Assembly: GCA_018715745.1 (NCBI GenBank)
Contig: DVLA01000018.1
Span: forward strand, 1-32,134
Origin: Candidatus Coprenecus stercoripullorum
Lineage (GTDB): Bacteria; Bacteroidota; Bacteroidia; Bacteroidales; UBA932
DNA: 32,134 nt
Direction of reading: 5' to 3'
Shown here: positions 1 through 8,298 of the stretch, one piece after another
Position numbering within the stretch: the stretch's first letter is position 1
Layout: each line of letters opens with the position of its first letter
Notes under the pieces: generated by a model
The model's input: only the letters and a program-made list of their open reading frames with translations
Told to the model about the DNA's origin: nothing
Database searches by the model: none
Translations under genes and position numbers: made by a program

Positions 1-130
1 CATATATCCTGTACCCTTCTCCCGCCGTGTCTATTATATACTCCTTTTCGGACTGGACAACCCTGCATGAAGGAAACAGTCCCGCCGAAAACAGGGCCAC
101 AAGAACCAAACCAAGTGCAAAGCGTTTCAT
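1..130 (-). CDS. Lipoprotein, N-terminal fragment (runs off left edge)
   Basis: The gene starts with ATG at 130 and is open to the window edge, giving 43 residues. The protein begins MKRFALGLVL, has a hydrophobic stretch and a lipobox-like LFPSC with Cys22, so it is probably exported and lipid-anchored. It follows the barrel gene by only 10 bases on the same strand, so both are likely on one transcript with the dehydrogenase gene further upstream. The visible part is too short to assign a family; function unknown. Confidence 0.7.
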   Translation of the reverse strand, partial: MKRFALGLVLVALFSAGLFPSCRVVQSEKEYIIDTAGEGYRIY

Positions 131-140
131 ATCCTTCTGT

Positions 141-788
141 CTAAAATCTGTATCCTATCCCGGCGGAAACCGCGCCTGTCGTACCGAGCGACACTTCCGC
201 CAGGCCATATATCTTCTTCCCGACCTTTATCCCTATCGGAGTAATGTCAATCGCCGGAATGATTACCGTAGAACGTTCCAACGGAGTCACATCTCCGGCA
301 AACGAGCACCCTATGCCAAGTCCGGAATACATTTTCACTACCGGCCTGTTGAGCCATACAAACCTGACAAAAGGCACGAAAGATACCGAAAAGCCGTTCT
401 GCCGGAATGCCGGCCTGTCTGTCATGGTGTCGTAGAACTGCCTGAAATAGCCGGAATAGGAAAAAATCAGCGACAGCTCGAACCATTTCTTGAAACGGTA
501 GGAATATGCTATGTTGACGGCCCCGGTTATATAGCCGTTCCCGCCATAATACCGCCTGGAATAAAGATAATCGGTAATCGAGTTCCCGTCATAAACATCC
601 GGGAACGGCCCGGTGCCGAAATTGTCCCCCATCAGGATGTAGTCCAAAGGGGCGACCCCCCATGTAAGGCTCAGCTCGCTGCCCCTGACAAAGGACGTCG
701 TATCCTTTCCCCTGGCCGGCAGGTCGGCGGCACTGCCCGCCAGAATGGACAGGGCCACCGCCAGGAATATGCAATGCAAGCGTCCCAT
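141..788 (-). CDS. Predicted outer-membrane beta-barrel protein
   Basis: This 215-residue protein has an N-terminal signal peptide (hydrophobic segment about residues 6-20, likely cleaved near Ser19-Ala21). The rest alternates polar and hydrophobic residues and is rich in Tyr, Phe and Gly, and the chain ends in GIGYRF with a terminal Phe, as is usual for proteins inserted by the Bam machinery. No enzyme motif is visible. It lies 12 bases after the threonine dehydrogenase gene and 10 bases before a lipoprotein gene, all on the minus strand, suggesting one operon. The barrel call is an inference from composition and C-terminus; the ligand or role is unknown. Confidence 0.6.
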   Translation of the reverse strand: MGRLHCIFLAVALSILAGSAADLPARGKDTTSFVRGSELSLTWGVAPLDYILMGDNFGTGPFPDVYDGNSITDYLYSRRYYGGNGYITGAVNIAYSYRFKKWFELSLIFSYSGYFRQFYDTMTDRPAFRQNGFSVSFVPFVRFVWLNRPVVKMYSGLGIGCSFAGDVTPLERSTVIIPAIDITPIGIKVGKKIYGLAEVSLGTTGAVSAGIGYRF

Positions 789-800
789 AAGGCAGGCTAC

Positions 801-1754
801 CTATTTCCGTATCTTTGCCGCAATGGCCTTGAGCATATCATCCACCATGGCGTCTATGTGCCACTGCGGATTCCATCCCCACTCCTCGCGTGCGCAGCTG
901 TCATCCATCATGTTCGGCCACGAATCGGCGATTGCCGCCTTGACAGGGTCGACATTGTAGTCAAATGACGCTTCAGGAATCCTTTCCCTGATTTTTGCGA
1001 ACAGTTCTTTGGGACAGAAGCTCATACAGGTAATATTGAAACTGTTGCGATGTTTGAGCCGTGACGGGTCGGCCTCCATGAGCTGGGTTACGGCATTAAG
1101 CGCGTCCGGCATGTAGAGCATGTCCATATAGGAATCCTCCGGTATAGGGCAGGTATAGTGCCCGGTCTTCAATATCTCATAGAAAACCTCTACCGCATAA
1201 TCCGTAGTGCCTCCGCCAGGCAATGCGCCGTTGGAGATTATACCGGGGAAACGCACGCTCCTGGCATCAACCCCGAACCTGTGGTAATAGTAATCGGAAA
1301 GCAGTTCGCCCGTAACCTTGCACACCCCGTATATCGTATCGGGTCTCATCACCGTATCCTGAGGGGTCCTGTCATGCGGCGTACTTACACCGAAAGCGCC
1401 GATCGAACTGGGAGTAAATATGGATGTCTTGAATTCCTTGGCAAGGGTAAGGGAGTTGAGCAGCGCGCCCATATTGATCTTCCATGCCAGTTCCGGGTTC
1501 TTCTCGCCCGTCGCCGAAAGCAGCGCCACAAGATTAAATATGGAATCTATCTCATACTTCTTGACCGCCTCGCCGAAAGCGTTGAAATCAAGGGCATCGA
1601 GCTTTATCGCCCTGGCATACGAGGAAATCTTGGCAACTGCCTCATCCTTGAGGTCCGCGCCTATTACATTGTCTTCTCCATAATGTTTCTGGAGATGTGG
1701 AACCAGTTCGGTGCCGATCTGACCGCCGGCGCCAATCACCAATATACGTTTCAT
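801..1754 (-). CDS. tdh: L-threonine 3-dehydrogenase, short-chain (SDR/epimerase-like) type
   Basis: The 317-residue protein belongs to the extended short-chain dehydrogenase family. It shows the NAD-binding glycine motif GAGGQIG at residues 8-14, an acidic residue Asp34 after the second strand that favours NAD, and the catalytic Tyr142-x3-Lys146 pair with Ser116/Ser117 upstream. The later segment with GGGTTDYAVE is typical of the Flavobacterium-type L-threonine 3-dehydrogenases, which oxidise threonine to 2-amino-3-ketobutyrate. The usual partner, 2-amino-3-ketobutyrate CoA ligase (kbl), is not in the window. A UDP-sugar epimerase is the alternative but fits the GGGTTDYAVE segment less well. 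A promoter-like sequence lies 41-72 bases upstream. Confidence 0.8.
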   Translation of the reverse strand: MKRILVIGAGGQIGTELVPHLQKHYGEDNVIGADLKDEAVAKISSYARAIKLDALDFNAFGEAVKKYEIDSIFNLVALLSATGEKNPELAWKINMGALLNSLTLAKEFKTSIFTPSSIGAFGVSTPHDRTPQDTVMRPDTIYGVCKVTGELLSDYYYHRFGVDARSVRFPGIISNGALPGGGTTDYAVEVFYEILKTGHYTCPIPEDSYMDMLYMPDALNAVTQLMEADPSRLKHRNSFNITCMSFCPKELFAKIRERIPEASFDYNVDPVKAAIADSWPNMMDDSCAREEWGWNPQWHIDAMVDDMLKAIAAKIRK

Positions 1755-1794
1755 ATACTCAACCTTAATTTAAAAGTTCATTAAATACAAACTG

Positions 1795-1826
1795 CAAATA
1801 TACGCAGAAGCCGAGAGCAATGCAAG
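1795..1826 (-). promoter_or_regulatory. Bacteroides-type promoter for the threonine dehydrogenase gene
   Basis: On the minus strand TATATTTG (1795-1802) is an exact match to the -7 consensus TAnnTTTG. CTTG (1823-1826), 20 bases upstream, matches three of four bases of the -33 element TTTG. Transcription would start near 1790, leaving a leader of about 35 bases. A second, weaker candidate, TAAGGTTG at 1760-1767 with TTTG at 1788-1791, would give a nearly leaderless message. The upstream half lies inside the hairpin repeat described at 1801-1958. Confidence 0.5.
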
Positions 1827-1958
1827 TTTACTTGCAATTGCCGAGGCGCACAAGTATATGCGGACGTAGTCCGAATTACGCAGAAACCGAGAGTAATGAA
1901 AATGAACTTGTTCAATTTTCATTACCGAGGTGCTACAGTATATGTGGACGAAGCCGGG
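1801..1958. repeat. Two tandem imperfect copies of a hairpin-bearing intergenic repeat
   Basis: Copy 1 (1801-1872) and copy 2 (1877-1958) share the layout TACGCAGAAxCCGAGAG, a palindromic core, then CCGAGGxGC and GTATATGxGGACG. The cores differ in sequence but both fold. Core 1 pairs at 1818-1840 (AATGCAAG with CTTGCAATT-like arms). Core 2 pairs TAATGAAAAT at 1894-1903 with ATTTTCATTA at 1915-1924. Conserved flanks around a compensating palindrome suggest selection on structure. A further inverted repeat, CCGGGA (1954-1959) with TCCCGG (1975-1980), overlaps the end of copy 2. I see no coding sequence between 1755 and 2022. Confidence 0.7.
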
Positions 1959-2022
1959 ACCATATTACATATAATCCCGGCCGCGCTTTCCGAACATATC
2001 GGCCCTAAAAGGGAAATGCCTG

Positions 2023-2412
2023 TCAGAATGTTCTCTTCAAGTCAAGTATCATGTGTACCCTCTGGTCGGTGCTCTCCAGCAGCAGCCTGTCCGCCGAACG
2101 CTCCTTCACCATCCAGTGCTTTGCATAGATATGGCCGTTCTCCTGCTGGTCAAGGTCTATCATGTTTCCCCTGTCCTTATATTTGAAAGGAATATCCGTG
2201 CTGAGTTCAAGAAAATAGGAACCGGTCGAATCCGTAATAAAGGACATCACGACATCATTCTCCACAAAATCGTCAACATACCCTACGCCGGGAGTATATT
2301 CCTGCCTGAAGATGCCCTCCCACTGTGTCGCCGTCAACGAGTCCAGAGGCTCATTCGCCTCACAGGCAGCAAAAAGCAGCAATGCTGAAAAGACAAACAA
2401 TAATTTTCTCAT
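2023..2412 (-). CDS. Small lipoprotein, lipocalin-like size, unknown function
   Basis: This 129-residue protein has a type II signal peptide with hydrophobic core LLFVFSALLLF and lipobox FAAC, Cys17 being the predicted lipid-modified residue. The mature part is polar, starts with acidic residues after the cysteine (favouring outer-membrane or surface location in Bacteroidota), and contains alternating strand-like segments (TQWEGIF, VVMSFITDSTGSYFLEL, RLLLESTDQRVHMILDL). The size and pattern resemble small lipocalin-like lipoproteins that begin with a tryptophan-containing TxWEG segment, but I cannot name a family. It is divergent from the GSCFA gene at 2527 and has no close same-strand partner upstream. 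Confidence 0.7.
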   Translation of the reverse strand: MRKLLFVFSALLLFAACEANEPLDSLTATQWEGIFRQEYTPGVGYVDDFVENDVVMSFITDSTGSYFLELSTDIPFKYKDRGNMIDLDQQENGHIYAKHWMVKERSADRLLLESTDQRVHMILDLKRTF

Positions 2413-2526
2413 ATCAATTAATCTTTAATGGTTTATCCAATGTGCTCCCTATAAATGCAAAAAATACGAACTTTGCATTATGGTTGCAATTATAAAAAAA
2501 AATTGAATTCTCAAAAATATGTGACA

Positions 2527-3390
2527 ATGAAAATGACGGAAGTGGAAATAAAGCCCATGAACAGCGGCATCAGCAGAGGGGACGGCATAATTTCCTTCGG
2601 TTCATGCTTTTCTTCTGAAATGGGAAAAAGGCTCGCGGATGACGGATACGATATCTGCAACAACCCGTTCGGAGTCCTCTACAACCCGGTATCCATAGCC
2701 AACAGCATAAGCCTGCTTGAATCCGGACGGATGTTCGGGCCGGAAGACACAGTCCCCAGGGACACAAACCCGAAATACGAAGAAAGGAAGACTCCCCCGG
2801 CGGCAAGTCCGGGGCACAGGCCGACGGGAATATCCGAAGGATACGTATCCTTCTACCATCACGGCTCCTTCACCAGAAAAACTCCGGAAGAATTCATAGA
2901 GAACGCCAATCGGGAAATCGCATGTGCAAGGGAAAAATACCGGAAGGCCAGGTGGGTCATCATCACATTCGGCACGGCATGGGCCTACAGGCACCTGCAG
3001 AAAGGGATCATAGTTTCCAACTGCCACAGGCATCCGGCGTGGGAGTTCAGACGGGAACTGACCGGAGTGGAGGAAACAGTAAGGCTGTGGGACGGCATCG
3101 TGGCCGACAGGGGAAAGGAGTTCATAATAACAGTGTCCCCTATCCGGTACAAAAAAGACGGGATGCACGGCTCACAGGTCTCGAAAGCGACTCTGCTGCT
3201 CGCAGCGGAATGCCTGGCAACCTCTCATGCAAATGTACACTATTTCCCGGCCTATGAACTGATGCTCGACGAACTGCGCGACTACGGCTGGTATGCGGAG
3301 GATCTTGTACATCCATCCGAAAAAGCAATTTCCTATATCTATGAGAAATTCAAAAAATTCATTAACTTTGCTCCAAAAGACGAATTATAA
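2527..3390 (+). CDS. GSCFA-family protein (SGNH-hydrolase-like)
   Basis: The frame is open from an earlier ATG at 2455, but the first 24 residues are low-complexity and Lys/Asn-rich, and known family members begin close to the GSCF motif, so I start at ATG 2527 (287 residues). The signature ISFGSCFSSEMG places GSCF at residues 25-28, followed by NPFGVLYNP. A C-terminal DLVHPSEKA supplies Asp259 and His262. Ser26 with Asp259/His262 would form an SGNH-esterase-like triad; this is an inference, as the family's substrate is not established. There is no signal peptide, so it is likely cytoplasmic. Two lipoprotein genes follow at 17 and 37 bases, suggesting one transcript. Confidence 0.85.
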   Translation: MKMTEVEIKPMNSGISRGDGIISFGSCFSSEMGKRLADDGYDICNNPFGVLYNPVSIANSISLLESGRMFGPEDTVPRDTNPKYEERKTPPAASPGHRPTGISEGYVSFYHHGSFTRKTPEEFIENANREIACAREKYRKARWVIITFGTAWAYRHLQKGIIVSNCHRHPAWEFRRELTGVEETVRLWDGIVADRGKEFIITVSPIRYKKDGMHGSQVSKATLLLAAECLATSHANVHYFPAYELMLDELRDYGWYAEDLVHPSEKAISYIYEKFKKFINFAPKDEL

Positions 3391-3407
3391 TCAAATTCCT
3401 ATACAAA

Positions 3408-4412
3408 ATGAAAAAAATATCAACACTCAAACTTGCAGCAGCCATGGCCGTATTGCTCACTGTGGCAGCATGTTCTGAAAAACAGGAAACCAGAACCCCT
3501 TCGGTGATAAGTGTCGGGCAGACCGAATTCAACGTCCGCGCCGAAGGAGGTACATTTACCGTAACCTACTCCGTCGCTTCTCCGGTTGAAGGAGAAGTTC
3601 CCGAAGCAATATGCCCTGAAAGCTGGGTCGGTTCCTGGGAATACAACACCCAGGACAGCACCATAACCTTCAAGGTAGAGCCGAACAGCGGCAACGACAG
3701 GCAGACAACCGTCTCGGTCATTTACGGCGATGCCCAGACCCCGGCCGAATTTACCGTATACCAGTCGAATCCCAACAAGATCTTCGCGGAAGACCTCGAA
3801 GGCACTGCATGGACGGCAATGACCTGCACGTTCGACAGGAACGAGACACTGTTCCACGGCATCAACCCCGAATATCCGTCAGAATTCCTCTTCGATTTCA
3901 ACCTGGGCGAATACGGAGAATATGTCGTCATCACGGCAGGAGAATTTGCGGACCGGTACGCCATGGACTGGAACCAGGACATCAACAACCAGGACAACCT
4001 CATATCCGCCAACGACGTCCTGGTATTCGACTTCTCCGAAGTGGTACAGGGGGTAACATGCTACTATAACGTATCCTTCGCAAACGGCGTACTTGACATA
4101 CACGACGGCCAGGTAACACCTGTGGGCTCGGCCAAAGTACAGCGTATCCTCGGGAAATACACTTATGACGAGGCTACGGGCCTCATAACGGTCACCGACG
4201 AGGCTAACGAGTTATATGAACGCGAAGTGGTGATACAGATCAGAAAAGACGGGGAGGATATGCTTCTCAACGTAATCGAGACATGGTGGCCGGACTATCT
4301 TGCCGAGCATATCGGTTACAATGACCGCTTCGGTTTCAACTTGTACAATTACGACGGGACCGAAATATACCTGCCGGCCGGAGAATTGACCTACAGGCTG
4401 AAAAAACAATAG
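3408..4412 (+). CDS. Surface lipoprotein with BACON-like domain
   Basis: The 334-residue protein has a type II signal peptide ending in VAAC, with Cys22 as the lipidation site. Residues about 32-123 form a BACON-like domain: a strand with EFNVRAEGGTFTVTYSV, a tryptophan-bearing ESWVGSW, then RQTTVSVIYG and EFTVYQSNP. BACON domains are linked to carbohydrate or mucin binding in gut Bacteroidota. The remaining 200 residues begin DLEGTAWTAMTC and look like a beta-rich domain with a lipocalin-like start; I do not recognise the family. The N-terminal domain is clearly related to that of the protein at 29777-31282 (shared GGxFxVxYxVxxPVEG). It lies 17 bases after the GSCFA gene. Confidence 0.8.
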   Translation: MKKISTLKLAAAMAVLLTVAACSEKQETRTPSVISVGQTEFNVRAEGGTFTVTYSVASPVEGEVPEAICPESWVGSWEYNTQDSTITFKVEPNSGNDRQTTVSVIYGDAQTPAEFTVYQSNPNKIFAEDLEGTAWTAMTCTFDRNETLFHGINPEYPSEFLFDFNLGEYGEYVVITAGEFADRYAMDWNQDINNQDNLISANDVLVFDFSEVVQGVTCYYNVSFANGVLDIHDGQVTPVGSAKVQRILGKYTYDEATGLITVTDEANELYEREVVIQIRKDGEDMLLNVIETWWPDYLAEHIGYNDRFGFNLYNYDGTEIYLPAGELTYRLKKQ

Positions 4413-4449
4413 CCGCACCTTTTGAAAACAGTATAAAAATATAACGCTT

Positions 4450-6378
4450 ATGAAAAATTCATTTTCAACCATACTGCGCGCAGCCATGGCGGTTGCCGTA
4501 TCAGTAACGATTGCGGTCTCCTGTCAGAAGGAGGAAACCATGACACAGCCGACCGTAACAATAACACCCGTATCGGCCGGCATGACGGAAGCGACTGTCA
4601 ACATTTCCGCGACAGACGCATCGGCAATAGCATACTACACCCCGGGCAGCCTGTCCTCGCTCAATTCGGCAAAAGCCATACTTGCGGGCGGCATACCGGT
4701 TGAAGTTCCCGGAGAGGATGTAGTACTCACCAATCTAACCCCTGGCAGCACATATTATGTAGCCGCTGCGGCAATGTCCGAGGACGGCATATATTCGGAA
4801 GTGGCCACACTGGAAATAAACACCACCGGTACGGACTGCTCGTTCACGATTACCATTACCAACACCACATCGGGCTCCATCACATACTCGGTAGTACCCT
4901 CGGACAATGGGACAGGATATTACGTGGGTGCCGTAGAAAAAGCCTCGCTCCCGGAAAATCCGGATGAAGCCGCAATCCATCAGGCTGTCATTGCAAATGC
5001 GACATCCTCTGCGGAAGCCGCGGGCATAGGCCTGTCCGAATATCTCTCGGCAAATATGAAGACCGGGGAACAGACGGGCAACCTGACAGGGCTGAAGCCG
5101 GCGACCGGATATATCGTTGCCGCCATGGGGCTCTCGGCTGCCGACGGTTCGCTGACAACACCGGTGTCAACGGAAGAGGCCACCACCATGGAAGAAACGG
5201 CATCGCTTACATTCGAGCTTTCGGCTACAGATATAACAACAAGCACGGCCCATGTAAAAGTCGTGCCTTCGGACATGAACGCTACATACGTATGGCTGTG
5301 CCAGCCTGCCGGCAGCTATCCCGGGTTATCGGAGGATGAGCCTAATGCAATCGCCGACACTTATGTAGAGAACCAGAGGCATTTCCTTGACGCAGGCATG
5401 GGACTTTATACCGGCGCCTACGATATCCCTGACTTCGCCGTAAACCAGAATACGAGATACTACCTCTTCGCATTCGGATATGAACCCGGAGTCGGACGCT
5501 CGGGCGAATGTTTCCTTCTTGCTTTCGATACCGAACGCGGCATACTCCCGGAGGACTTCACAGCGGAAATATCAGTCGATGCAGTGACAGCCAGGAGAAT
5601 GAACTACCGAGTGATACCTGAACAAGGCTCGGAAAGCATCTACTACTACAGTATGGTGATACCTGCCGAAAACTATTCGGACGAATTTGTCAAGGACTCC
5701 ACGTCAAGGGCGATAAAGATGCAGTACGACTTCAACGTACAGTATAATCCCGGTTATACCATGACAGATGCCACTGAAAGTACATGCGAACGCGGGGAAC
5801 ATACATTCGAGCCCGGCGGACTTACCCCGGAAACCGACTATATCGTAGCCGCAGTCGCAGTATCCAACGACGGGGTTCCTACGGACAAGATAGTGACTGC
5901 TAAGGCAAGGACATCAAGCGAGACAGCTTCCGGTGCATATTTCGACAACACCTATATAGGGGTGTATGACGGCAATGAAGCCCTGGCGGCCGGACTGTTC
6001 CCTGAAAGCACAACTCTCAAGGACGCCGCTGTTGCCGTATTTGAAGTGGAACGTAATGACGAGGCGGTAGAATGCTACTACTATCTTGCCAACGGCGACT
6101 ACTCGGATCCCGAGGAAGAATACAGGACTGATGACGATCTGCTGAGCTGGATTACCACGAATCCTTTCTTCTACCTTGTCGAAGAAGGGACAACCCACCT
6201 GTTCATCAAAGTAAACTACTATGACATCCCTCCTTATGGCGGAATGTACACGCTGCTCAGCGTAGCCAAGGATGCCAGCGGCCAGTGGGGTACCATAGAC
6301 AGGACATACTTCAATCCCATATCGACTGAAACTGATCCGATAGAGGACCTTGTAGACCTGGTCAACTCACTCAACTGA
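4450..6378 (+). CDS. Large surface lipoprotein with repeated Fn3-like modules
   Basis: This 642-residue protein has a signal peptide with lipobox IAVSC (Cys25). The mature part is a chain of beta-rich modules: about residues 33-126 (ends with LTPGSTYYVAAAAMSEDG), 130-245 (starts FTITITNTTSGSITYSVVPSD, contains LKPATGYIVAAMGLS), 247-365 (FELSATDITTSTAHVKVVPSD), and 372-495 (LTPETDYIVAAVAVSNDG), then a different C-terminal region of about 145 residues. The recurring LxPxTxYxVAAxxxS segments are Fn3-like. No catalytic motif is visible, so it is probably a binding or scaffold protein on the cell surface. It is 37 bases after the BACON lipoprotein gene and is followed by a strong terminator. Confidence 0.8.
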   Translation: MKNSFSTILRAAMAVAVSVTIAVSCQKEETMTQPTVTITPVSAGMTEATVNISATDASAIAYYTPGSLSSLNSAKAILAGGIPVEVPGEDVVLTNLTPGSTYYVAAAAMSEDGIYSEVATLEINTTGTDCSFTITITNTTSGSITYSVVPSDNGTGYYVGAVEKASLPENPDEAAIHQAVIANATSSAEAAGIGLSEYLSANMKTGEQTGNLTGLKPATGYIVAAMGLSAADGSLTTPVSTEEATTMEETASLTFELSATDITTSTAHVKVVPSDMNATYVWLCQPAGSYPGLSEDEPNAIADTYVENQRHFLDAGMGLYTGAYDIPDFAVNQNTRYYLFAFGYEPGVGRSGECFLLAFDTERGILPEDFTAEISVDAVTARRMNYRVIPEQGSESIYYYSMVIPAENYSDEFVKDSTSRAIKMQYDFNVQYNPGYTMTDATESTCERGEHTFEPGGLTPETDYIVAAVAVSNDGVPTDKIVTAKARTSSETASGAYFDNTYIGVYDGNEALAAGLFPESTTLKDAAVAVFEVERNDEAVECYYYLANGDYSDPEEEYRTDDDLLSWITTNPFFYLVEEGTTHLFIKVNYYDIPPYGGMYTLLSVAKDASGQWGTIDRTYFNPISTETDPIEDLVDLVNSLN

Positions 6379-6410
6379 CAATCCGGGTAACACCACCCGA
6401 CAAAATGAAG

Positions 6411-6449
6411 AGGCCGGCCCGAAAGCAGTTTCGCGGCCGGCCTTTCTTT
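6411..6449 (+). terminator. Intrinsic terminator of the GSCFA-lipoprotein unit
   Basis: AGGCCGGCC (6411-6419) pairs with GGCCGGCCT (6435-6443), and the inner CGAAA pairs with TTTCG around a GCAG loop with a single bulged C. A T-rich run TTTCTTTG follows. It stands 33 bases after the stop codon of the lipoprotein gene at 4450-6378. Confidence 0.85.
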
Positions 6450-6529
6450 GCTCTTGCCAGACCCGCGGACGGCGTGTCCCGCAGCTGGGACACTCCCGTA
6501 CGGTCCATGACGGAAACATAGTCAAATGC

Positions 6530-6558
6530 AAAAAGCCCGGCATTGCTCCGGGCTTTTT
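6530..6558. terminator. Bidirectional intrinsic terminator
   Basis: AAAAAGCCCGG (6530-6540) and CCGGGCTTTTT (6548-6558) form a perfect 11-base stem with loop CATTGCT. T-runs are present in both directions, so it can stop the minus-strand fimbrillin-like transcript, which ends at 6588, and act as backup for the plus-strand unit. The 90 bases between this hairpin and the terminator at 6411 hold no gene that I can support. Confidence 0.9.
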
Positions 6559-6587
6559 ACAATCCTACGGATTTATTATCAAACGTC

Positions 6588-8192
6588 TTAGAATGCGAGC
6601 ATCGGCCTCACCATTGAGGTAGTGTATTTCCAGGCGCAGAGATAATCTACCCAACCTCCGTCAGCCAGATCGATATAACGGTGCAAATCAGGGGCAGCCG
6701 TAACCGATACCATCGTAGCATTCTGATAGTCATAATAAAGCGTCTTGCATCGAGGCGCAACTTTCTCCATGGTGGCATTAATGGTCTGGGAAAGCAGGCC
6801 GTTGTCGAACCATGTCATGGTACCTTCATTATTGCCCGATTCGGATACCTCGGCGGCAGTAAGCGTTACCCCGCAAAGGTTCCTTATAGCATCCAGATAC
6901 TGCCCGCCAGAAGGCATGAACCACCCTGTAGTCAGCCCGTCCACAGGACCGCCCACCTCGGCCGCAAAATCATATACGGCCTTGAATCCGGGATAATTGC
7001 CGGCAGCCAAATCCTCGGCCCTTTCGGTATAGATAAGGTGCGTAGCCTCATATCCGCCCAAATTCGCATCCGCAAGTTCACAGAGCTTGTCAAGATTGGT
7101 CTCCTGCGGAACTTCAGGAAAACCTATCTCCGTCTCGTCGCGTACAAAACTGTTCTCGAAATCGGTCTCCCAAATTGCATAATCAGTATAGAAACGGTAA
7201 AGCCCGCCGTTTCCTGCATTCCTCGTTGCAAGCACAAGGGCATGGGCGACACCGCCCAAAGCCTCCCGCTCACCGTCGGCTATCCTTTCAGGATCTATCT
7301 GGCAGACTATGCCTATCACATCGGCAGCCCCTACTACCGAGGCGCTCTCGTCCTTTGAAAGCAATGTACCGTCAGCCAGGAAAAAGTCGCCTGTCTGCAA
7401 AAGATGCTCGATAACGATGGATTCGCCCTCGGAATGGAGATACGCTTCGCCCGATACCGCATTGCCGGAGCATGCCCAGTCCACAGTATTTCGGTCAGCG
7501 ACATAATTGCCGGACAGGGAGTAACTCCCGGGTTTTATTATATACAGATACCTACCCCCCTCAAACACAGGTACAATTCCTTCATTGAACGACACAGCGC
7601 TGGAAAGCGAATAATCAGGTATCTGATAATCGGTATTCGTAAACCTGTAGACCGTTCCCGGCAATTCTATCATAAGGAGCGACATCACATGGGACATATC
7701 CATGTCAAGACGGCCGTCCGAAGGAGAAGATGCGGCCACGAGCAGGTCGGAAGAGGCATAGCCATCGCCGCTCTGGTCCAGCTGTACATCCCAGGCGGAT
7801 ATTACCTGCGCAAAGAAGTCTTCGGGCGTCTTCCCGGCAGGAACGACTTCCGCCGGAAGGTTATCCGTATGGGGATAGTATGCAAAGTACGTTGCATCCG
7901 AAGGATACGTCATTTCAGGATCAGCCGCCTGCCATACGAGGGAGCCGGCAGAACCGGATGCCGTAAGGCACAGGTTTTCCATCCCGGCAACAATAGCCCC
8001 GTCCCTGACCGCAAAGAGTCCGATACGGTCACCTGCCTCGAAAGCGGTGGAATATACGGTACTGCCGTCAGACATGACAAAGCCGCCGTCGGTAACGGCA
8101 ACCGTAAGGGCGATGTCGGTTACAGGTTCTTCCTTCTCGGCACAGGAAGCGAACAACGCTATGGAAATCAGAAACAATAAGATTTTTTTCAT
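6588..8192 (-). CDS. Fimbrillin-like lipoprotein
   Basis: The 534-residue protein has a lipobox FASC (Cys17). Residues 51-62, FEAGDRIGLFAV, are the hallmark found near the start of fimbrillin-family proteins, and the following YPSDATYFAYYPH also fits. Around residues 422-440, GWFMPSGGQYLDAI matches the tryptophan/proline segment seen in the C-terminal domain of many fimbrillin-like proteins and in DUF1566-type domains. It is probably an exported surface or pilus-related protein, but no major-pilin, anchor or tip genes are adjacent, so a stand-alone adhesin or surface protein is equally possible. It is flanked by terminators on both sides and is probably transcribed alone. Confidence 0.75.
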   Translation of the reverse strand: MKKILLFLISIALFASCAEKEEPVTDIALTVAVTDGGFVMSDGSTVYSTAFEAGDRIGLFAVRDGAIVAGMENLCLTASGSAGSLVWQAADPEMTYPSDATYFAYYPHTDNLPAEVVPAGKTPEDFFAQVISAWDVQLDQSGDGYASSDLLVAASSPSDGRLDMDMSHVMSLLMIELPGTVYRFTNTDYQIPDYSLSSAVSFNEGIVPVFEGGRYLYIIKPGSYSLSGNYVADRNTVDWACSGNAVSGEAYLHSEGESIVIEHLLQTGDFFLADGTLLSKDESASVVGAADVIGIVCQIDPERIADGEREALGGVAHALVLATRNAGNGGLYRFYTDYAIWETDFENSFVRDETEIGFPEVPQETNLDKLCELADANLGGYEATHLIYTERAEDLAAGNYPGFKAVYDFAAEVGGPVDGLTTGWFMPSGGQYLDAIRNLCGVTLTAAEVSESGNNEGTMTWFDNGLLSQTINATMEKVAPRCKTLYYDYQNATMVSVTAAPDLHRYIDLADGGWVDYLCAWKYTTSMVRPMLAF

Positions 8193-8233
8193 ATCGATAT
8201 GTTTTTAGTTAGCAATATGTCATACTATAGGAA

Positions 8234-8261
8234 AAGCGGCCCAAAATGACTTGAGCCGCTT
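8234..8261 (-). terminator. Probable terminator at the end of the ribosomal-protein cluster
   Basis: AAGCGGC (8234-8240) pairs with GCCGCTT (8255-8261). In minus-strand direction the stem ends in a short run of four T. It lies 38 bases past the rplQ stop codon. The T-run is short, so efficiency is uncertain. Confidence 0.55.
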
Positions 8262-8298
8262 CTGACTAAATCATTCACAACCGGTGAACGATCCGATA

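Noticed and set aside
27-968. A 313-codon plus-strand frame across the barrel protein and dehydrogenase genes
   Set aside because: It crosses two convincing minus-strand genes and their junction, and the product has no recognisable fold or signal.
1954-1980. CCGGGA/TCCCGG inverted repeat as a terminator of the lipoprotein gene at 2023
   Set aside because: The stem is only six pairs, the loop is 15 bases and no T-run follows on the minus strand.
1820-2186. Small plus-strand frames over the hairpin repeats
   Set aside because: They follow the repeat rather than a coding pattern; the two repeat copies are read in different frames with no shared protein signal.
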